Shown one piece after another: positions 8,697-14,614 of a stretch of DNA of 14,614 bases. This stretch comes from Collybiopsis luxurians FD-317 M1. Its lineage: Eukaryota > Basidiomycota > Agaricomycetes > Agaricales > Omphalotaceae. Made by a program: the position numbers and the translations under genes. Under the pieces are notes generated by a model. It saw only the letters and a list, made by a program, of their open reading frames with translations, did not search any database and was not told the DNA's origin. The DNA lies in assembly GCA_000827265.1 (NCBI GenBank), contig KN834873.1, positions 95,062-109,675 on the forward strand, written 5' to 3'. The stretch's first letter is position 1. Each line of letters starts with the position of its first letter.

Positions 8697-11015
8697 CCAT
8701 TCCACTATTCAGTTTATCAGGATGTCCTTGCTCCTGTGGGGTGTAGCCATTCGTAGTTGTAGTTTGAAACATAGATACCATATGAAATCATATTGTAATT
8801 TCTTCAACTCCAGAATGAGAGTGTCCATATTTTGTTGTATTGCATCCCAAACTGGGTGTAGAGATGAGTTTGAAGGTTTGAAACAAGGTTTTTGGTTGGC
8901 CCTGCTAGTCATTACCCCTAGACCCTCACCACCATCATGTTCCAAATCAATTTTCCAGAAGTCACAAATGTGACTCTCCAAGAGGCCCAAATCTCCAAAG
9001 TGCATAGAATCGAAGATAGTAAATTTGAGCAGATTGATGTAAGGGAGCCTTAGGAGCTCTGAGTAATGTAGACCATATTGATCATAAAGCTGTTGTTGTA
9101 TGTGTGCTGGACTATCCTTCCATAGCAATGCCACTTCCTTATGTGTTTCCCAATCACACTTCAGCCAAGTGGCTGGATTAAGATTGTCAATATCCTTCAG
9201 TTCTGAAAGACAGTGCCTGCAGAAGTAGTGGTGGCTATGGCCAGCAAAGCCTGCTATATGAGCTGCAGCTTCTGCATCACAAAAAATGGGGATCAGTACC
9301 ACAAAAGCTTTCCTGCCAAAAAAGCACTTAGCAGTGCACAAATAGTAAACCCCTTCTTCCCAAAAGGGGAGAAGTTGCTCTACCAACCATGCTAGACTGT
9401 GGTTGATATTGTGCTGGAGTTTACCAGATATAACAGTGACCAAATATAGATATTTTTGCTGATATCAAAGATGTTCCAGCAGGGAAAGTAGAGTCATGTA
9501 TATTGCAGTGCAGTTCAAACTTGCTCCCCACACAGTGTTTCTGAAGGGATTGAACCCATCCAATCCAAGACCCATCACAAGTTGGAGCTCTGATGCGGTA
9601 CTATCTAATGCCTGCCTGATGAAAGGTTCACCATCAATACCTGTGAATTCACATTAGAGGGGTGAATCCATTAAATCTGTGGTGCAGTTGGATCACAACA
9701 CTGGAGCATGATGTAATGCATTTTCTATGCCAGGTGTTGCAAGGATTCCTCCAAGCCAGTCCCTGAAGTCCTGGAAACACTCTTCACCATGTGGTGCTGA
9801 CTTGGCATTGCACAATGGTAGAAAACTGCAAGTACTATAGGAAGACTCTGCATCAGTTACTGCCTGGCTGGTGAGCAGTTGCAATGCAAAGCACTTGGAG
9901 CAACAGAGGAATGTTTGAGTTCAGCATTCTAGCTTGTAATGATGGACAATGGTGTGAATATCTTTAGGGATCTGCAATGCAATTTCCTTGCTGGCATCTC
10001 CTCTGTGCCTTCTCTGGGTAGTGATCCACTGCAGCAATGCCAATATTATGCACATTTGACAGATAGGTGTCTGAAACTTAATGAAAATAATAAGAGCCGC
10101 CAGCCAATTTGCAGCAACTTCAGAATTGGCTTTTAGATGCCCCCAGTGCATAAAATGGTGAACTAGAAGTTACAAATTATTTTCTGTTTCAGAAGATATG
10201 AGGAGACACTCATACAGTTGTTGAAAGTCTTTCCATCATGCCCATTGGGGTAAGCCTGCATGGAATACTGTACAGATTTGAACCAGTGCAAGCACTCCAG
10301 CACTGCATAGAGGATTTCTTCCAGGGCTTCTCAAGACTGTTCAGATGGAAGTTTCTGAATATTCCTAAGTAATGAACAAAATTGGGATTCATTTTTGAGG
10401 AATCGGTGATTACAAGCCTTTTCTATCTTTAATGCGAACTGGCCTAAGTTGAATTGGAGAATGCTGACAGGATCTGGATAAATGAATGGAAGACCCGGAG
10501 AAGGCATATTTCTGAATTCCAAAATATGTTCAGAGTATTGTGATGCTAGTTGAGATTCTATTTTGGCCTGCAGGCTTTCAGTGTATTGCTTGTCTGCTGA
10601 CTCATTTTCTGCTTCCATACTACCATCTTCTCCTGAAATATTATCTTCTTGTCCAACATCTGCAACTTGTTGGAAGCCACAAGCAGATATAGCCACATCC
10701 ACATTCCTTACTGGTGTTTCCAAAGACATGGAGATAGCAGTTTGTACAGCATTCCTAATATGTTCCTGATGAAGACAGTAGTCTGACAGAGTATGTGGAA
10801 ATAATAACATGCCATTGGGGAATTGGTTCATACAGACAGTACACATACAGTGTCACATGTTGTTTCCTTGAGATTGCTGGGGCATTTTGCCTGAATACTT
10901 GGATATGCTGTGAAAATACCAATGCAAGAATATGATATCCATAATATCTATATATATTGAAATACCCTGTGTACTTGTGGAGTTCCATCAGGAGATTGTA
11001 GATAGATAGATCCAA

Positions 11016-11539
11016 TATGCAAGCTTAATGAACAATCAACAATAATTGAATGTGTGAGATCTTCACTCCATTAGGTTAGATATTTATATGACTTCAGAAG
11101 ATCGAGTGGGACACTCCTGAAATTGTGCCAAAATGGACCCTTCTAGTGTAGAAGGACATGACTCTACAGCTGAAGCCAGCCAGATGGACAATGTCAGTAT
11201 TCAATTTTGATTCTTCAGTTGCAAGTCACTTACCAGACATCATAGAATCCCTTGTGGTATCAAAAACATACCTTTGATTTTTATCAATATGAGGTGGATG
11301 AAGACAGCTTTGTTCAAACAATTTTCCAGCCCCCCACTGCGTTGGAAGACAAGTAGGAGATGTTCAAGTTTTGAATACTCATGACTAATCTCATGTGTTA
11401 GTGAAGGGCAAAGAAAAGGTAATGATTATTGGGGTATTCTTAAGCAGACTGATAATAGTCCAAGTTGAGTGTTCTGATTCCAATTTGAATGCTTGTTATT
11501 GATATGTTCATAGGTTCTATACCATGAACCAGTACACCC
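11016..11539 (+). other. Region between the divergent transposase and the 11540 frame
   Basis: No long frame is open. On the plus strand, short open pieces could be exons leading into the 11540 frame: 11133-11192 (acidic/Ser-rich start) and about 11275-11355 (YQYEVDEDSFVQTIFQPPT). Stops and unclear splice sites between them prevent a firm model. The upstream part, 10886-11132, would be the shared promoter region for the two divergent genes. I see no clear TATA box there. Confidence 0.3.
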
Positions 11540-12061
11540 ATGTTCATTAAAGTGTCTTCACCTGTCACCTTTGAAGTGCATACAGGAGCTGCTCCCAAAT
11601 ATTCGCACACTGCTAAGGTCAAATATAGGAATCAAGAATATGGGCTGACAGCTCTACAGAGCTCTGGTTTTGGGGCTCAAGGCACTAAAGGGAACAGTTA
11701 TTGGTATTATCATCAGTCTTCTCAGGACCTGGACTCACCTCTGCCTGTACCACCTCCAAAAGCTGAAGGGATGATCTTCCTTCACAGGAACCTCACAGAT
11801 CACCAATATCAACTGTGGATGTGGGTTAATAAAAATGGTGTGTTAGGATGGCAGCCCCTTGACCTTGCAACCCAACAGGTTTACCACCCCAGGGTTCCAC
11901 AAAGGGCATTGAAGCTGACTAGAGGAGAACTGAGCTGGGTTCTTCTCACCACCCTGGGCACTTATGCAGCTTGTGAGCTCTCACACTTGAGGTTCAGGGG
12001 ACCTGATTCCAAACACTCTAATACTCCCAGTAGTGTCAAAGTGGGAACTGGCAGTGGATAG
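11540..12061 (+). CDS. Uncharacterised protein, 173 codons, divergent from the Tnp2-like relic
   Basis: This is an uninterrupted frame from the ATG at 11540 to the TAG at 12061. I do not recognise the family. The product is soluble-looking, with no signal peptide or membrane segment. It is rich in Trp and Tyr in the middle (SYWYYHQSS, YQLWMWVNKNGVLGWQPL), with a Pro-rich stretch (LPVPPPKAEG) at about residues 70-80. The C-terminal segment has HPRVPQRALKLTRGELSWV. The frame may be longer upstream: an in-frame TGA at 11525 precedes the ATG, and an earlier ATG at 11133 begins MDPSSVEGHDSTAEASQMDN, possibly an upstream exon ending near a GTCAGT donor. Its position head-to-head with the Tnp2-like gene suggests an accessory transposon protein, comparable to the second gene of CACTA elements, but no sequence motif proves that. 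Confidence 0.5.
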   Translation: MFIKVSSPVTFEVHTGAAPKYSHTAKVKYRNQEYGLTALQSSGFGAQGTKGNSYWYYHQSSQDLDSPLPVPPPKAEGMIFLHRNLTDHQYQLWMWVNKNGVLGWQPLDLATQQVYHPRVPQRALKLTRGELSWVLLTTLGTYAACELSHLRFRGPDSKHSNTPSSVKVGTGSG

Positions 12062-12063
12062 AC

Positions 12064-12104
12064 TGACATTAAATGTCATATCTTCTAGTGTAACTTGTAC
12101 AAGT
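12064..12104. repeat. Two small palindromes after the 11540 frame
   Basis: TGACATTAAATGTCA (12064-12078) is a 6+3+6 inverted repeat that begins three bases after the stop. ACTTGTACAAGT (12093-12104) is a perfect 12-base palindrome. They might form part of a transcription end or protein-binding region, but short palindromes are common. Confidence 0.4.
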
Positions 12105-12162
12105 ATGACCTTTGCTATGAATTGATGTATTGACATTATGTATTGTTCAGTCCCTACCTTGC

Positions 12163-12234
12163 AAGTGATGCTCACTTGATGTCCAGCACTTGACGCTCAG
12201 CACCTGACTCACAAGTGACACTCACTGGATGGGC
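12163..12234. repeat. Cluster of short CACTTG/CAAGTG repeats
   Basis: Positions 12163-12184 and 12213-12234 are similar 22-base copies (AAGTGATGCTCACTTGATGT against AAGTGACACTCACTGGATGG), 50 bases apart. Between them CAGCACTTGACGCT and CAGCACCTGACTCA form a 14-base tandem pair. CAAGTG and its complement CACTTG recur in both orientations. This resembles the subterminal transposase-binding repeats of CACTA elements, but no element end was found beside it. Confidence 0.5.
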
Positions 12235-13503
12235 ACTCTGTTGCTAGATGATCTGCACAGATAAAAAAGAAATATGCTATAGGTGCTTGAGCCTACAGCT
12301 ACAGTACTGATTTTTTGCTCCATTATTGAATATACAATACATCCAAAGTCAGTTTGGAGGCATATAATATTGAAACCATATGCACAAATGGTACCAGTCC
12401 CTCATCCTTGGATAATGTGCCTCAAATGCTTCTTCTTCTCGATGTGATTTTTCACATTCTTGACATATCTATTGGTTTAAAATGAGCAGAGAATATTTCA
12501 GCAAATGAACACTGCTTACACATTGAGGGCATGTCCCAGATGCAACTGTCTCAAAGGTGGTGCTTTCTGCACGAAGCACTCTGGGTCCCACTTACTGAAT
12601 AGGCATATACCAATATCACCCCTGAAGGTTTCACTGCATCCAACAGAAGCAAGTGAAAGATTGGTCTCCTTCAAAGCGGGATCATAGGTTCCAGCAATAA
12701 TGTACTGCCTATCTTTCACAATGACCAGAGTAGTATACATGTTGTTGCTCTGGAAGTCCCAGGCAAAACATTCATGAAAGTCGGTCCAGTGTTTGTGTTG
12801 TTTGTGGGCTGCAGCAAAAGGACTGGTATTATTGAAAGAAAAAAATGTCAGCTGGGGCTGGGCAAATTCCAGCCCAAAATAGAGACCAGATGTATGACCA
12901 GGGACCTAGATTAGGTGTCAATGAAGAGACCTGATTGGATACTAATAGCCTTACAAGATCCAGGTCTGACAGTACAATTTTACCATTGAAAATGAAACCT
13001 GGAAGGTGGGACTCTGAGGGGGAGAAATGACTGTATGTTCTTCTATGAGAGTTAGAGGATCCAGAGAGCTCAAGCATTGTACTACATGAATAAATTACAA
13101 AGATGTCCTACAATTTTATACCAGAACATAGGAACCTTGAGGCTTTCAGGTTTTCTCCTAATGAAAGAGCAGTGGCGACAGCCAAGTCAAGCTTGGAAAT
13201 TATTCACCAAAGTAATGTCTGCTGTAAGGCCTATTTTGAAGGAAAGAACAGAATTCTGTTCAGTCTTCTTTTAGAATTGTGGAGATCGCACACTATGATT
13301 CTCTTCTATAACTTCCAAAAGATGTCAATGTTTCCAGCAATGACAAATTCTGATCAGTCTGCTATTCAAGCTCTGGGACTTGCACAACACTTCTCTTCTA
13401 TAAATACCAAAAGATGTCAGTAAACATGGGAAACCAGTATCATTTCAGGCACAATGGTGATTGGTGGTGGATCAGTGGCGATGCTTGCAATACAGAAATA
13501 AGG
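12235..13503. other. CpG-poor stretch with no supportable gene
   Basis: Several frames of 60-106 codons exist on both strands (plus 13103-13423; minus 12516-12740 and 12829-13077). None has a motif I can recognise and they conflict with one another. The base composition is like that of the decayed transposons on either side. Minus-strand frames would be colinear with the relics further right, so some may be the decayed continuation of that gene. Confidence 0.4.
13301..13422 (+). repeat. Imperfect direct repeat, 92-bp period
   Basis: Positions 13301-13330 and 13393-13422 match at 26 of 30 positions, both beginning CTCTTCTATAA and containing CCAAAAGATGTCA. Weaker similarity extends upstream of each copy (GCACACTATGATT and GCACAACACTT). 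It looks like an old local tandem duplication. Confidence 0.6.
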
Positions 13504-13707
13504 TTACATAGAAGCCCACAGTTGACCATAAGTGTCTACTAAGGTTTGCTTAGACCTCAATATTACAAAAGCACTAGCTGGACCATTCCCATCCTTGGCA
13601 TGAAGCCAACATAAAAAGTATTCAGTGTAGTCTTGATTATGGAACTTTTGACCCAGTTCTGCTGCACCTGGACCAAAGCCATTTGGAGCAGGAGCACCAG
13701 CCATCAT
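13504..13707 (-). pseudogene. Unidentified minus-strand coding relic
   Basis: A 67-codon frame containing GAPAPNGFGPGAAELGQKFH and DYTEYFLCWLHAKDGNGP. The composition is protein-like and it lies downstream of, and in the same orientation as, the GCM/FLYWCH-like relic. It could be a later exon of that gene or a separate fragment. I recognise no domain. Confidence 0.3.
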
Positions 13708-13880
13708 TTGTGTTGGAGTGGCATTAGGCCAATTTATGAGTGCATGGAATGAAATGGAATGCCGAGTTTTTGAGGTGGTGAATTCTGTGCCTGATCCTAG
13801 ACAGGCAATTTTGTATTAGTCTCATAATATTCATTACTCAAACTAAATGGTGGATACAGTATAACTATCATGGGATTATG

Positions 13881-14035
13881 TTGCAATTGAAATTCCAAGG
13901 CTTTGACAGTATATGAGAAGATCTGGTCCAATGGAACTAAGCTACATTAAGATGGGATTGCATTTTGTGATGTCATATAACCTGTGCTCATCATTGCAAT
14001 TAAAATTCCACGGCTTTGATGGCATATGAGAAGAT
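13881..14035 (-). repeat. Imperfect direct repeat, 113-bp period, coding-like on the minus strand
   Basis: Positions 13881-13922 and 13994-14035 are 42-base copies matching at 37 positions. On the minus strand they read IFSYTVKALEFQLQ and IFSYAIKAVEF respectively, so a coding segment seems to have been duplicated. Most of the differences are transitions. Confidence 0.7.
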
Positions 14036-14614
14036 GTATGCTGGGCACAAGTCCCTGCCACATGGCAGCATTGGCCCATTACCAATGGCAGGGCATCAAG
14101 TCTCATATGCAGCTTTAAACTGCTTATCTTCTGCAGCAGTGGTACAAGCAAATCTGGGATGCAACTGTGGTTGTGGGGAGAACCATTAATATTACAGTAC
14201 TTTAAGGTGGAAATATTGTTTCCAATTTGGCCATAGCAGATGAGGTGGGAGCAGGATTTACAGGGGTGATGTTCCAGTTTTGCCTTTTCTCTGCAGCTGC
14301 AAAGATTTTGGAGCTGTTTCTGGAAATTTCCAGGTGCTACTTGAGGGCAGAACACAAGATTACAGCTCTCACTGGCACAAGTGATAACACCAAGACACTT
14401 TTTGTTTGTCACCTTCCCACCATCAATAGTGGAAGATTGAACAGAACCCTTGCCATTGTGAGAGCTGTTACTTCTGGTAGCCTAGTGAACACCAAGCTGT
14501 TTGCTTTGAATAAACTCATCATGAGTTAAATCAATACAGAAATGACCATTTGCCCAAGGATCCCATTCACCACCTTGGATTAGGGCCAAAGAAGTAGCAA
14601 CTACTCCAGCATCC
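13942..14614 (-). pseudogene. GCM/FLYWCH-like zinc-domain protein relic, 5' end outside the window
   Basis: The minus-strand frame enters from beyond 14614 with GGEWDPWANGHFCIDLTHDE and FIQSKQLG, has one TAG near 14483, then continues as KKCLGVITCASESCNLVF. A Cys/His array follows (CSC, HHPCKSC, CNINGSPHNHSC), ending in a His-x-His pair. This arrangement resembles WRKY-GCM1/FLYWCH zinc-binding domains, which occur in fungal and other transposon-encoded proteins. After LLVPLLQK the frame shifts: EDKQFKAAYET and PAIGNGPMLPCG read in another frame. The motif order fits a family I recall as abundant and dispersed in mushroom genomes, but I cannot name the transposon type with certainty. The stop and the shift mark it as decayed. 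Confidence 0.6.

Larger units (their letters stand above)
6491..10885 (-). pseudogene. Tnp2-like transposase relic (Transposase_21 family), multi-exon
   Basis: The family catalyses excision and insertion of CACTA-type elements. The probable start is the ATG at 10885; a TGA at 10853 separates it from the 10846 ATG. The N-terminus has a zinc-like CTVC...H..H pattern. A CCSKC segment lies near 9890, then ECFQDFRDWLGGILATPGIE. The catalytic region has LDGFNPF (about 9560), IFCDAEAAAHIAGFAGHSHH with CRHC (about 9230-9290), SELLRLPY and IFDSMHFGDLGL (about 8985-9060). After three introns come DWIRKYV, TILPNWVSQV, SADEWRTLC-like ADEWRTLC and KPNHHYAIH. The tail has DPQGDLYRKL and VVSQFAQTDFTIEDQ, with a TAA at 6491. 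One frame is kept from 10151 to 8697 apart from stops at 9921, 9693, 9654, 9465 and 8709, four of them TGA where CGA fits. Further TGA stops lie at 8378 and 7677. Frameshifts occur near 10155-10330, 8270 (AC run) and 6890. It is not functional. Confidence 0.9.
6491..12234 (-). mobile_element. Tnp2-type (CACTA/EnSpm-like) transposon remnant, ends not located
   Basis: The element is defined by its minus-strand transposase relic (6491-10885). It may include the divergent plus-strand frame (11540-12061) and the short repeats at 12163-12234, which would match the two-gene layout and subterminal repeats of CACTA elements. I searched by eye for CACTA/TAGTG-type inverted ends and short target duplications and found no convincing pair. 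The limits given are the outermost supportive features, not termini, and assigning the divergent frame to this element is inference. Confidence 0.4.

Noticed and set aside
13103..13423. 106-codon plus-strand frame
   Set aside because: It spans the imperfect 92-bp repeat, has no recognisable domain and lies opposite minus-strand relics. It is probably a chance frame.

Overview
The window looks like a transposon graveyard from a filamentous basidiomycete fungus, probably an agaricomycete. The lineage is inferred, not proven. It rests on a pogo-type DDE transposase, a Tnp2-type (CACTA/EnSpm-like) transposase with 49-62 bp GT-AG introns, a zinc-binding GCM/FLYWCH-like protein relic, and short TTAGGG-type repeats. 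I see no intact host gene, rRNA, tRNA, CRISPR array or prokaryotic signal.

Layout. Positions 1-560 are unassigned DNA with normal CpG content. A nearly perfect fold-back of 84-bp arms lies at 725-916. A short minus-strand coding relic lies at about 988-1261, and interstitial telomere-like repeats lie at 1290-1372. Next is a structurally complete but dead pogo-like transposon at 1395-3871, with TA target sites, matching terminal inverted repeats and a decayed transposase on the plus strand. Positions 3872-5200 are AT-rich and without genes. Positions 5201-5963 hold several small tandem repeats and a CCAAT/TATA arrangement that might belong to a solo LTR. A long decayed Tnp2-like transposase runs on the minus strand from about 10885 down to 6491, with at least four recognisable introns. 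Divergent from it, on the plus strand, is an uncharacterised 173-codon open reading frame (11540-12061), followed by a cluster of short CACTTG/CAAGTG repeats. The right end (about 13504-14614) holds further minus-strand coding relics, including the GCM/FLYWCH-like protein that runs off the window.

The genes do not form a pathway; each element encodes its own mobilisation protein. The unifying signal is the mode of decay. CpG is roughly ten times rarer over the transposons than in the first 300 bases. Most in-frame stops in the two long transposase relics are TGA at places where CGA (arginine) fits, as expected from C-to-T change at methylated CpG. The most useful observations are the defined pogo element, the CpG decay signature, the large hairpin, and the open reading frame that has stayed open beside decayed Tnp2 sequence.
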